In this document: positions 33,477 through 44,420 of the stretch, in pieces | Layout of the letters: each line of letters starts with the position of its first letter | Position numbering within the stretch: position 1 is the first letter of the stretch | NCBI GenBank assembly: GCA_021234155.1 | Contig: JAJEKV010000327.1 | Location: forward strand, 126,001-190,000 | Direction of reading: 5' to 3' | DNA: 64,000 nt | Source: Isoetes taiwanensis | Taxonomy: Eukaryota > Streptophyta > Lycopodiopsida > Isoetales > Isoetaceae | The notes under the pieces: generated by a model | What the model was told of the DNA's origin: nothing | What the model saw: the letters and a program-made list of their open reading frames with translations, nothing else | Databases searched by the model: none | Made by a program: the position numbers and the translations under genes

Positions 33477-33750
33477 TACATTGTAATCTGTTGAATACAA
33501 CAGTATATCCCATATCAACCAATTGACTAACAGAAATTAAATTTCTGACTAATGATGGCACACAAAGCACATCCTTTAAAACTACTGCATTTCCTTGTAG
33601 ATCAAATAATTCTAAGACACCAGCACACTGAACTTTTTGCATCTCCCCATTCCCAAGCTTGACATATCCTGTCCTCCCTTGATTTTCTTCTTTAAGTATT
33701 TTGCTTGAGCTTGTCACTGTTTTTTCTGCTCCACTATCTAGGATTAACAT
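33477..33750 (-). pseudogene. Ty1/copia protease
   Basis: A minus-strand frame reads LILDSGAEKTVTSSSKIL, with the aspartic protease active site DSGA. KLGNGEMQKVQCAGVLELFD and VLCVPSLVRNLISVSQL follow, the standard copia protease domain. It overlaps the end of the gag frame by a few codons in another register, so a frameshift separates it from gag. It runs without interruption to the Helitron-like junction at 33476, after which the codons change to hairpin sequence. Confidence 0.9.
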
Positions 33751-34750
33751 GTCATTTTCAATGTCAGTCCTTTTATTTTCAGAAATGGCAGCACTTTCCT
33801 CACTTCCTCACTTTCTTGAGTGAAGTTTACAGCAGCATTTGCCTTGCTTTTCCCTTGACTATTATTTCTGCTGGAGCTTCCTCTCCCTGCTTTGCTACTA
33901 GAGCATCTATTTGCAAAATGGCCTTTTCCACCACAATTATAGCACTCTACTTCCTTTAGTTTAGGACAATCTGACTTTAAATGACCAAGTGCTTTGCAAT
34001 GATAACATGGACCGACCTGTCTTTTTCCTTTTGCATCCCTTGAAGTTTTTGGCTTGAATTTGGTTTTTCCAGTGTATAATACCTCTACATTTTCTTCAAA
34101 ATCTTCAAATAAGACCTTGGTCTGCTTAAATTCAGTCCTTATCATTTCTTCAGCAGTTTCCCTATCTTTTGCTACATTCCTAATCAAAGTAGCCAATTGC
34201 TTATTCCCTTCTACTGCTCTTGCCACATGTAAGAGCTTTTGTTGTTCTGTCATAATTACTCCAGCCCCTTCAAGGTCTGCAATTATATTATCAAACCTCG
34301 AAAAAAAACTTGTGAGATCATCTTCCTCTTTGAGTCTAAGTTTTCTAAGCTCTTTATCCAAGATATCAATTTGAGATGATGATTTTTCTTCGTAATGCTG
34401 AAGTTCCAAATTTGACCTGGTGATTTGCCTCTAATTTTTAGCAAAATAGATGCACCAACCTTGCTTGTTAGAATAGCATATGCCTCCTTGACCTTTGCTG
34501 GACTTATAGCCACTCTTTCAGCTGCTACCATGTCAGAAGAGCTGCTTTCTCTTCTGTCTGCAGCCACACTAGAAGAAGTACTGCTCCTGCCTGCCACAAC
34601 ACTAGTAGAATCATTGGATTCTGAAACCAATTCCCATAAGTCCTCATTCTCTAAAACATTTTTGATCTGCTCTTTCCATATTTGAAATCCTGGGCCTCCT
34701 TCATAGATCTTTATTCCATTGAGTAGAGACGCTCCAAATCTGCTAGACAT
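33744..34750 (-). pseudogene. Ty1/copia gag
   Basis: The nucleocapsid/capsid precursor. It starts at ATG near 34750 (MSSRFGASLLNGIKIYEGGP then FQIWKEQIKNVL), continues through a Ser-rich low-complexity stretch (about 34.5-34.6 kb), and shifts frame near 34.4 kb into LDKELRKLRLKEEDDLTSFF. The UBN2-type capsid region and two CCHC zinc knuckles follow: CYHCKALGHLKSDC and CYNCGGKGHFANRC (CX2CX4HX4C each, near 34.0-33.9 kb). At least one frameshift plus the break to protease make it non-functional. It sits right after the primer site, as expected. Confidence 0.9.
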
Positions 34751-34762
34751 TATAACCTGGAA

Positions 34763-35213
34763 GCTCTGATACAACTGTTATAATTTGAGTGAATTATCTA
34801 GCAAAAATTGTCAATCTAAGATGCAATTATAAGTTAATCAATCACACTCGTTAAGCATAATTGCAACATAACTTCATATATTGTTTAAAACAATTGAGCA
34901 TACACAATGGTTATTGTCGCAATGAGAAAAAACACTGTAGCAATGGAATATCAATCAAATTCAAATGTCAAATCTCGAGAGCACAGGCGTTCATCCTGTG
35001 ATGAATCCGCAACCCCACAACTGTCTATGTTATTTTCGATCACTGCTACTATTTATTTTGAGTTAGGCGGCACGATACACAGAGAATCGGCTCCACTTTT
35101 CCTGTCGTCGGTCATGGAGCTGCTATTTCCATTTTGCCTCCATTCGACCTTTGAAAATATTTTAAGCTTTAAAATATTAACTTTAACCTTTGCTTTTCAT
35201 AGGTTAAACAACA
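34763..35213 (-). repeat. Copia 5' LTR with tRNA-iMet primer site
   Basis: The minus strand reads TTGTATCAGAGC at 34774-34763, a 1-mismatch version of the initiator-Met PBS TGGTATCAGAGC. The LTR starts (plus) TGTTATAATT at 34776. A plausible end is ...AAACAACA at 35213, giving 438 bp with TG...CA ends. The second LTR is not in the window because the element is truncated at about 30105, so the outer border is an estimate. Confidence 0.55.
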
Positions 35214-35499
35214 ATTGAAGTTCACTTTCATGTTTTAGGTTAAACCTTCACCTGGTGTAGATAGATTAACCTTGTATCTCTGAACCATAAGCAATATTGT
35301 GCATGCAACCTCAGTTATCACATGGATCAACTGGCAATGACATAGCAAACTCAGTTATTACATGAATCAACTGAGAAAACCTATTATAATATGAACATAA
35401 TCCTTCACTTTGTACTGCTTTGCTGCATTCATGCTCTTCACATAATAACTAATAGTTGGTACTAACTATAAATAATCTAATATTACTCTTCAGGGATCA
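35214..35499. other. Unassigned flank
   Basis: AT-rich, with a short direct repeat (CAGTTATCACATGGATCAAC / CAGTTATTACATGAATCAAC at 35312 and 35352). No gene or element recognised. Confidence 0.3.
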
Positions 35500-36236
35500 A
35501 TTAAGCGAGAAGGGCCTTGTCTCTGACAATGGTATGACTGCAAATAAGCAACTATTTTATGGCATGCAAAAAACATTTATCACCTTATGCATATTCCAAA
35601 GTGAAGCATGCCAAATCGTGACTTCATCCAATTGAAAAATCCATCTCCACTTAGAAAAATTCCAAAATTAGCTTACTTGCCCTGCCTGAGTCGACCACAA
35701 GCAATCCTACAAAGCTCCTATTGCTATGGAAAATGTGCCAAATATCTCTAACCATAGTATTTCTGAGTTTTCCTACATGAAAAAAAGTTTAAAACATAAT
35801 GAGTTGTAATTAAGTCATTCAATAAGTAATCATTCAGATCATAAGCTAATAACGCCAAAAGTCCTGTTTATAGGTCACATACACCATCTGAACCAACTAT
35901 TCCTTCCCAAAACATTTTTCAATGCCTAGTAGAGTAGAGTTTTCCGTTTTTGGAACATCTAAAGAAAACCACAACAGAGAAAGATATGACGGTTTCTACG
36001 AATTGTTCTGCACTGTGACTAAATCTGCAAAATGGTTTTGTGTCTGCAAACCAGACAGGAACCCAAGCTTTTCCAGCTCCAAAAATTAAGCTTAGATAGA
36101 AATTATTACTTGTCTAAGAATTGAAAGAAGGCAAGGCCAAACTTACAGCCAATGGACTTGTATAAAACTCGTGGTATGACGATGGATTTAAAGCAACCGG
36201 ATTTGGAGCAGCAGAAGAAGTATTAGCAGCTGACAT
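35500..36236 (-). CDS. Possible host gene exons, unrecognised
   Basis: Exon-like pieces on the minus strand. A first exon from ATG 36236 reads MAMSAANTSSAAPNPVALNP then SSYHEFYTSPLA and ends at a GTAAGT donor. A middle exon, 35772-35677 (GTAG acceptor, GTAAGC donor), reads KLRNTMVRDIWHIFHSNRSF then VGLLVVDSGRA. A last exon after TTGCAG (about 35541) continues in phase as IIPLSETRPFSLN and a stop. The last two join in phase; the join from the first is unresolved because a further exon (TQNHFADLVTVQNN, about 36 kb) may intervene. I do not recognise the protein. It may be a genuine small host gene or a fragment. Confidence 0.35.
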
Positions 36237-36599
36237 AGCCATACCCACATGCACTTCGCACCAAAATGTCGCATGACTGATTCGCATGACTGATAAAGTT
36301 GCAGTTGATGTCTAGTGACTGCTTCTGACTTGCCTGGAGAGGAAGATTTCCTTGATCGGTTCTAATATCCGGCTTGCTTGGAGAGGAAGGCAAGGTAAAT
36401 CTATGGCGGATGGAAAACTTACAGCGGATAGTTACACGTGGCACAAAAAACGGCAACTAGATTGCGGCGTAAAACAAGAAAAAAAAAGGAGAAAGAAAAA
36501 TTACAAAATCTATTTGATTGTTTTTGGAGCGCCTAGCGCCTTCTTATGCAATAGTAGCGCCTATTATTTCTAAGGCCACGATCATGCATATCGGGAGGC
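36237..36599. other. Upstream region of the possible host gene
   Basis: Contains a direct repeat of GGCTTGCTTGGAGAGGAAGG / GACTTGCCTGGAGAGGAAGA (36371 and 36329) and a GCGCC-rich spot (36529-36560). No gene called. The start of the LINE is placed somewhere near 36.6 kb, without a sharp border. Confidence 0.3.
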
Positions 36600-36779
36600 A
36601 AGTCTCTGCCTCGCGCCACTAATTTGAGCTAGTGCCCAGTCTCTACACTAATTTGATTCTGTCTCCCCCTTGTAGAGGGGAGCTATGCTTGCCGATCTGG
36701 ATGTGCCGTTAAGCTACTGAAGACAAAAAGCTGCTGGAAAAATGAGGGCCTTGGGTCCTCTGACCGAGACTTTCCATGA

Positions 36780-37629
36780 TTGAAAGTCAGATATGGCTGG
36801 ATTTTGGTATTGCCCTCTGCCTTCCTGACAGTTTTAGCAGCTGGGATGCTTCTTATATCCTCTTCCTTTTTGCTTCTCCATGATCCAGTTCTATGGGGAA
36901 GCCGCTTCCCCTTGAAATTGTTTGCTCATCCTCATCCAGTGCAGATCACCCAGCATCCACCCATTCCTCGGTTGCAGACAACCCTAGATACTTTGTGGTT
37001 TTTTACAGCACCTCTCAAATCTGTTGTGGCTGGCTAGAAGGTGATCCAGCTGATATTTGGGCTTTTTTGGTAGATGAAACGGTGTTCCCTGAAATCTTAT
37101 TCATTGGGGAGCAATTCCACCCGACTCAAGATCCCTAAGCTGCTGCTGTGGAGCTCAGAATAGCATATCTTACCTCTATTCTGAAGCCTTCCTTGACTAT
37201 ATCACACTGGAGCGACACAAATCTATTTAATGTGGCCTTTCAATGGAATTCTTGGTGCTTTCAACTGATTCTAGCCCTCAGATCTCAGAGGCTTCTGCTA
37301 CTCCTTCTTCTTCGTCCTTTCCATCATCGCTCTCAGCTCAAATTCCAGTGATACACCGAGCCATCATTCTAGTAAATTCTGAATATATTTGGTGGGGCTA
37401 CATTGAAGGTCCGATAGACATTCTCTGGATCTCCATAATCGACAGCAGAGTGCTTTATTCAGATCAATTCTCTTGTGTTGGTGGTTTTGCCATCAGGGGA
37501 ACTGACCCAGGCTTTGTTTGCAGGCTAGTCAGGCTGCTTATGTTTGGCAATGTGGAAGCACAACCAACTCAATCTCTTCTTGTCCAGTGCTCTTGGCTTC
37601 AGGAATATTATGGGCTGGAGACGTATTAA
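36780..37629 (+). pseudogene. LINE 5' region with two related modules
   Basis: Frames at 36893-37138 and 37243-37629 resemble each other. Both have a Ser-rich run, then a hydrophobic segment followed by a G-W/Y-L/I-EG motif: TSQICCGWLEGDPADIWAFL and SEYIWWGYIEGPIDILWISI. An Ile/Val-Asp and a bulky stretch before E/DQF follow. They could be an old tandem duplication of an unknown domain in a LINE leader or upstream ORF. Function unknown. Confidence 0.3.
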
Positions 37630-37662
37630 CCATAGAACCAGCCTCTGCAATCATCAACAATA

Positions 37663-39336
37663 CTATGGCTGAGGCCTCTGCTCTGCCTTCAGCTAGCAAG
37701 GAGAAGATAATGCCTTCCCTTAAGGCAGACTTTGCTGCAGTCTCCCTCCATATTCCAGAGGTGGCAAACCGAATTCGTCACCTTGGCAATCAAGCACTGA
37801 TTGCCAAAATAATAAGAGGCAATCCCTCTTTAAATGATGTTAAGAAGACTATTGAGAGGATATGTCGGGGCAGGATCCTGCCTCGAATCCAACCTCTTGG
37901 CAACCTATATTTCCTTATCACTCTCCAGTCCGAAAGGGAAGCCATGGTCCTATTCAAGAAAGGTACCTCACATGTCTTAATGGTCAAGTTCTGCTCCAGA
38001 AATGGCGGCCTGGCTTTAATCCCCAAAGACCAGATCCTATATATGGCTCTCTCTATCCAACCTTAGTGCTGAGTACTGGACTGAAAAAGCTTTCAAAGCT
38101 ATAGCCTCCTATCTAGGAGAGTTCGTATGCATGGGTGGGGCAACCAGTGATGCTCCTAAAATATGTATATCTGTGGATATCTTTAAACCGCTCCCTCAGT
38201 CGGTCTTCTTCCAAGGATTTGATAACAAACTCACTGAGTTCAAACTGGCCATCTCTAGTTTACCCATCCCATGCTCTACTTGTGGAGCTAAAGTACATGC
38301 AGAAGCAGTTTGCTCTAACCCTCAGCTGGCCATTGAGTTTATTCCTGACAAGAAAGGTAAAAGGGGTGCTGATAGCTACGAGGATGTGGAGATAAGTCCC
38401 AAGTCTTTCAAATCTGTTATGAAGAAGACCAATGGTGGCTATCCTCTCCCTGTTCGGAGACCAGCCTCATAAGCTGCCTCATAAGCTGCAAACCGACCAA
38501 CATATGCTGGATACAGTACCCTGTCCGGGAGAGCAGCCTCATAAGATGCCTTGTGGAACTATTGCTGACAAAGCATACTTGCCAAAGGATAACTTTGCTC
38601 AGTCCGTTGATGAGCCACTGCTGCACCAATATATTCTGGAAACTGTGCCCTGTCCAGAAGAACAGCCTCATAAGCTGCCTTATAAAATTAATGCTGACAG
38701 TGCATACTTGCCAAAGGATAATTCTGCCCAGGCCGTTGATGAGCCGCGGCTGCTCTTATTTGGCCCTTGTCAAAACAAATTTAGCCCCTGGCAGATCTAG
38801 AGGAGTCGTCTCCTCTGACAGACTCCACCATTGACTGCTCTATCGAACCTACACAGGGTTGTGCTGCCCCTTTGGCTTGCTCTCTTACTACTAACTACTC
38901 TAAGGATCTGGATTTAGAAGCTAACCGTGATGAGATCTGTGCTGTCTCACCCAAGGGACAGCAACTACTCAAGGTGTGCATCCTGCAGGAATTATTTACA
39001 GGAGCAATGGAGGCTATGGATCCTCACAAAAACCTCCACAGCCCGAGTGGCGAGAAAGCTGAAATACTCGTTACATCTGGCTCCATTCCATTAGTTTTCA
39101 CGAAGGATGCTGATGATATTCAAGTTCCTGACCCAATATGTGTTCTTACTGCTGGGAAGGATCGGGTAGAGATTTCCAATTCTGGTAACATAACTGTTCC
39201 ACCATCTAAACCTCCTACAGAGAAAAAAAAGGACAAAGCTTATAACAAGAAGCAGGGGAAGCATGTATTTGAAGCATCGGTTGTTAAGATTTTCTGGGAG
39301 CATTCACAGGAAGTAGGCAATGCTCCACCTCCTTGA
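37663..39336 (+). pseudogene. LINE ORF1 (DUF4283 and zinc knuckle)
   Basis: An RNA-binding ORF1 protein of plant LINEs. From ATG 37663 (MAEASALPSASKEKIMPSLK) it has a DUF4283-like domain: NQALIAKIIRGNPSLNDVKK, GRILPRIQPLGNLYFLITLQ, REAMVLFKKG. After a frameshift near 38.06 kb it continues YLGEFVCMGGATSDAPKICI, SVDIFKPLP and the CCHC knuckle CSTCGAKVHAEAVC (about 38275-38317). A tandem peptide repeat and a Lys-rich tail (PPTEKKKDKAYNKKQGK) follow, ending at 39336. The several frame changes show it is no longer coding as one protein. Confidence 0.75.
38500..38764 (+). repeat. Tandem repeat of about 129 bp in LINE ORF1
   Basis: Two copies of a 43-residue unit: LDTVPCPGEQPHKMP...AYLPKDNFAQSVDEP and LETVPCPEEQPHKLP...AYLPKDNSAQAVDEP. 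A partial third (QPHKLPHKLQ) precedes them. The unit is in frame with ORF1 and keeps its length, so the expansion happened while the ORF was translated. Confidence 0.8.
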
Positions 39337-40270
39337 AGTTATGTTGCTGCTCTCTATGATATTTGGCGGATGTAGTAATCAGTTTACCTGTTTTTTTTAT
39401 GTTTTTTGCACACAAGCAATTTTTCAGATATGTTTGCTTGCTAGTGGAGGCATATATCACCACAGTACCTATGTTTTTATATGAACTCTATGATCCCTTA
39501 TAATAGTACAAAATATTTGATGGATGTCTCTAGAAGACGAGTCATCTCTTGTTTGTGCATGGTATCAAAGTTTCTGAAATTTCAAAGTGTTGGATTGAGT
39601 TCCCTGCTATATTCAATATGCAAGTTTCTACATCCCAACATTATCAACATGAACTTACCACCTAATGTTCTCAATCATTGGGGTGATCATATCCCAAACT
39701 TTTGGAGGTCGACTTAATTCCCTATCTTACTTTGGTATTGGTATCTTTATATATGGGTATGCCTCTCCAGTGAGGAGAGGGGGAATAGAAAATACGGTCC
39801 GCCTATGGGACCATACATACCTCATGGATAATATATGTATGTGCCTATATTGGGACAACCTCATACTCAATGGTCAAGAGAAGCAACAACTTTCAAAGAT
39901 ATCATTATGGTGCCTCAATAACACCCTAGGTAGATGGTGGTCTCGGATTATGGGCTTCTCCATAGTAGTTGGTATATTGTCACATTGTCATCCCTTTAAT
40001 GGAAAATGCGCTCAATCATGTGGGATAAATGTCACCTTATTCAATCAACCTTGGGCAATGGTTATTCCATCATCAAATAATGCATTAGCCAATTTCTATG
40101 GTGGACCTTTTTCGGATGATATTAATGACTGTCATATTACTATGCCTTCACTCAAATCTCCCTTGCAGCACTGGAACTTCCGGACCTTCTGGAGGTTTTC
40201 TTGCTGGGCTATTATCTAACCACCCACGACACGAGGTGTTCTACACACGCCTCGAGACCTAGCCTGGATG
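39337..40270. other. Unidentified insert between LINE ORF1 and the gypsy element
   Basis: A TGGTATCAAAG at 39561 resembles a tRNA-iMet primer site preceded by TGCA, so a piece of another LTR element may start here. The plus frame 39665-40219 is open for 184 codons, but its sequence (for example YGYASPVRRGGIENTVRLWD) matches nothing I know. The TSD copy GGATG of the gypsy element is at 40266-40270. Confidence 0.3.
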
Positions 40271-42733
40271 TGTTAGCCTAAAACCTGGAATTTTAGTCTA
40301 ACCTCAAGGAAGCTCAAACAAAATGGTTAGGACCTCCAGATCACTTAGGGTGATCAATCCTCAACATATGAGGCGAGAAAAGTCATTTTGGAATACTGGT
40401 TTCTCCAAAATCACTAGAGTCCCTGAAACTGAAAAACCTGTCAGAGCAAAAATTGGCCTTGCAGACACACCTTGTGAGATTTTTGAGATGTGATTGGTGA
40501 TACGGATGATCAACAAGTAGAGGAAACTGATGGTGAAGATTTGACTTGATTTGAATAGGGGAAGGTTGAGAAAATCTAGGTCAAATTGGTCAAAAAGTTG
40601 GCGATGCCAAAAAACAGAGCCAAAAATTTGCAGATGGAGTTTGATAAGGAAGTTTGAGTTGGGATGCATGCGGGGCAACTTCAAAATAGCCCCCTGGATC
40701 ATGTGCATAGGGTTTAAATAGTCAAAAAGAGTTTTAGTTTCTCTGTAAGTAGCCGAGGCCTCAAGAAAAGAACAAACTCTGTGTCAGTTATGGAAAAAAG
40801 TCTTTTTATGTGTTTTCCCTGAATGTGTAGGTTTCTAAGGTTTTTATGAAGATGAAATGCAACTATCTGAAAAGAATATAACTTGGAATAAATATTTTGG
40901 GTTTTGTTTTTAGTTTTTAGCTTTAGAAGCACAATGCAGGATTACAAAAGATGAATATACAATGGTGACAATAACTTTCCAGGCAAAGACTATGCATTAT
41001 ATAAATGTAACACAAGAAATTTGATAGTGTCAGCAAGGCATTACCAAATTCAAACATATAATAGTGTTTGAAAGCAAAATTTAGGTCTGTCTGAGTCTCT
41101 AGCGAATCTCAGAACTACCAATGAAGCCGAAGGAAATGATTTTTTGAGTTGTAGTTGAAGTGCCTCAATTGTCAAACAAGTCACATCGGGACAGATCTTC
41201 AATTCCGAGAAGAGCAGAGCAAAATCCGAATAGAGCAGAGCAAGATAATATCAGAATATCAAAATGCGCCAAGATCACAGAGGTCTATCTCTGAGGGGAC
41301 GTCCTGATTTGATCTATTTTCTTGGCTTAAGAACTGTTCTTCCCAAAAGCTAGCTCGGTTGAGTGATTTGAGGCCAAAATTTAGCAATTTCCATCAGATC
41401 AAGTGCCACAAAGGATCCCCAAGGTTTCGGAAAAGGTTTAGGAGCTGATTTCGGCGAAAATTTGGGCTTCAATCGGATTTAGGCACCTAATTGGCGGATT
41501 TAGCGACTTCCCTTATTTCCTAGGGTTGTAGAAAATTTTTCAACTGTGATATATCCCACAGGCCAAAACGAAGTCCGGAAGCTCCTGTATATAAGGAGTA
41601 ATGTTGACCCCACTATTAACTGCTTTGCCGTACTTGAGAGGGGACAACCAGCAGGTGTGTCAGCCCCCGCCCCCACGTGGAAATGAGAATGAAAATGGGG
41701 GGGGTGACCTGGAACTATGCAGAAATAGATAGGGTAGATAGGCTAGAATAGGTTTTTTTATTTTTTTTGGCACGCATCCCAAGAATCCAATTTTGAAGGC
41801 CTTCCCAAGGGTTTTTTTCGAATTTTAAAAGACCAAGTTAGCTCTTTTTTGCCAAGCTTTTCATTTAGAGGGTTTTTAGGTCAAACTGAAACATTTGAAT
41901 TTTGGTCCCTTTTGACCCATGGTCAATGAATATTGTAACATAGGGATGGTGAAAAAATCATGGGAAAAGATGGGGGAAAAGGTGTAAATAGGCTATACTA
42001 GGGTTTAGGAGGTGAAATGAGGATGAAAAAAGAGTTTTCTTGCCTTTGAAGGTTTTCAAGATTACTAGGGGACAATTCTCAAATGAAGGTGGTATCAATA
42101 AAAATAAGTAGTGGAATGATGAGAAAAGGTCTCAAAAGTGGAAACAATGGTGAAGGAAAAGTTTTGAAGGCTCTTGGGATATAGAAAGGAGGATGTAAGA
42201 TGAATGGAATGAAGAAGAGATGGGTACCTCTGTAGCACTTGATCTTATCTCAAATTGTTTCTAAGGCTCAAATCATACCTCCTAGTGAAGATAGGTTTGC
42301 TCAAAGCCTAAGGTCTTCCAAACTTCTATAAGGGTCTTCCAAACTTCAAGGCTAGAATAAGAGCAAATTTCACTTCTAGGGTAGCATCCTCATGTGTGTG
42401 ACTTCAAACTACTAATGCAACTCAAGCAAGCTTCATAAGGTTGAGCTTTGGTAAAATGTCTTGTGCCTCCTTGATAAACTTGCTATAGCCTTTGCCTGGT
42501 CTTCAAATCAAAGGAAAATGTTAAACAAATGGGAATGTGTCTAGAAAGGTGTTTTACCTCAAGGAAAAGACTAGGCCATAATAGGAGATCCCCAATGTCT
42601 TCCAATCTTGGTCAAATGTCTTCCAAACTCTGATGGGATCACAATAGCCTGGAACTTTTCCTTAAAGGGAATATAAATGAAACAAAGGTTTTGATACATA
42701 GATGCTGGTCCATGTTGCCAAAAATGGGCAACA
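40271..42733 (-). repeat. Gypsy 3' LTR (left, 2463 bp)
   Basis: TGTTAGCC...GGGCAACA. It matches 48721-51205 throughout, with many small indels and a poorly matching patch at about 41620-41690 versus 50087-50150. The open frames inside (40361-40932) recur in the other LTR and are not genes. Confidence 0.93.
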
Positions 42734-43321
42734 TATCCTCAAAGGAAAGAATAGGCTGGTCCCCTCAGCCTAACAAATGTAAATTTAGGCGAGGATCTTC
42801 GGGGATCTTTGGTTCAAGTGACAGAGTGATGTAGAATGATGAGAGAGAGTGGTAATGAGTATGAGATGAACTCTGCTATGATGGAAATATGGTGCAGAGC
42901 ATTGTAGGGAATAAGAATAAAAGAATAGAAGGCTGAAATGGTATGTAGGGCAACTTATAGAAGTAAGGAAATGGAAGAGAAAAGAATGAACACATGATAT
43001 GACAAGAAATCAAAGTTAGCATGAGTGCTAAGCAAGATGTGGAAAATTATATATGGGTAGCACTCTAGAACTCCAATGGAGAAGCAAGGTCTTATGAAGA
43101 ATAAGCCCGGTTTGAAAGGCGATGAAATGTTTTGACAAATGGCCCCTGTCATGACAACATAGAACTCATTAATAGGTAATAATCAAAGTCTTTATCCATT
43201 GTGGCCACACTCCTGCAGCTAAACAGAAAAAAAAAAACACAATATTAAACCTCAAAGGAAATATGCTAATCAAAAGAAATATTAAAACCTCAACTTTGAA
43301 ATTATAAACTAACCTAAATGC
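42734..43321 (-). other. Gypsy 3' untranslated region
   Basis: Between the integrase stop and the 3' LTR. The minus strand has a purine-rich GGCTGAGGGGACC stretch (42770-42758) and GAGGATA next to the LTR, candidates for the polypurine tract. No gene. Confidence 0.5.
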
Positions 43322-44420
43322 TTATATAGAAGTGAAGAGGCTCAAGCAGGCATGCTGAGGCCAATATCTTTTAAGGTGTTGAATATTAATGGGATTTGGC
43401 AGCTCTAATCCTGTACCAAGATCTGCCAACCTATAAGATGAGCAGCCAGCATCTGCTAAAATCTGATAGGGGCCTTCCCAGGGATTTTCAAACTTTGAAA
43501 GCTTTCCTTCATCTGCAGCATTCCACTTTAAAACTAATTCCATAGGTGCAAACTTGTCTTGTAGTTTGTGAGCAGCCTTGAAAGCTGCTGCACTCTTAGC
43601 CTTCTTCAGCAAGTTGTAATTCTCTGCAACAAACCTTTCTTCATCTAATTTCAACAGAACTTCATACCTGTGCTTCAAGGCTTCAGAAAACTCCAACTCA
43701 AGCTTGAGTGCCATCCTTAAAGAAGGTATCTCTAACTCGACTGGAATAACAGCCTCTACTCCATATACTAAACTGAAAGATGAGGCATTAATAGCTGCTT
43801 TAGAAGTAATTCTATGAGCCCAAAGAGCATCATATAATTTCAAGTGCCAATCCCTTTGGTTTTGGCAAACTGTTTTCTACAAAATACCCTTAAGCACTTT
43901 GTTAGTAGACTCAGCTTGGCCATTTCCTTGAGGATAATAGGATGAGCTTTTCACATGCTTGATCTTGAGGCTTGAAACAAGGAAATTAATAACCTCATTA
44001 ATAAAAGTAGAGCCTCTATCAGTCAAAATTTTAAAAGGAATGCCAAACCTAGAGCAAATATTCTCATGCAAAATCTAGCAAAGTAGTATGGGCATTTGCT
44101 TTCCTTAAAGGTCTTTGCCGACCACTTAGTGAAGCAGTCTGTAGCCACAACAATGTATTCATCTTTGGGCTGAGGATGGGGATTGATAGGGCCAACATAG
44201 TCCAATCCCCAAACTTGAAATGGACTGGGGGAGACAATTCTGTAAGAGGAGCGGGATGCAAGATTCTTTTGCCAAAGATCCGCATTGATGACAAGTCTTT
44301 ATAATATCATAACAATCTTTAAATAAATGAGGCCAAAAGTAACCTGGACCTCAATATTTTCTTGGCGGTTGTGTCTCGTTGCAAAATGACCACCACAAAC
44401 ACCTTTGTGATTTTCAGCAA
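43322..44420 (-). pseudogene. Gypsy integrase
   Basis: Integrase inserts the DNA copy into the genome. Core pieces appear in three frames: MDYVGPINPHPQPKDEYIVV then ATDCFTKW (first Asp, about 44205-44120), FKILTDRGSTFINEVINF (second Asp) and SYYPQGNGQAESTNKVL (Glu, about 43930). The C-terminal part follows without a break: ALWAHRITSKAAINASSFSL then VYGVEAVIPVELE, and NPWEGPYQILADAG (GPY-type module), with a stop at 43322. An HHCC-like segment precedes it at about 44.4 kb. Frameshifts near 44.07 and 43.86 kb break the domain. Confidence 0.85.

Noticed and set aside
39665-40219. 184-codon frame as a gene
   Set aside because: No recognisable family, no splice or regulatory support, and it lies in an inserted stretch. 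Kept only as an unidentified region.
40361-40932. Open frames within the gypsy LTRs as genes
   Set aside because: They recur in both LTRs at the same place and show no domain.
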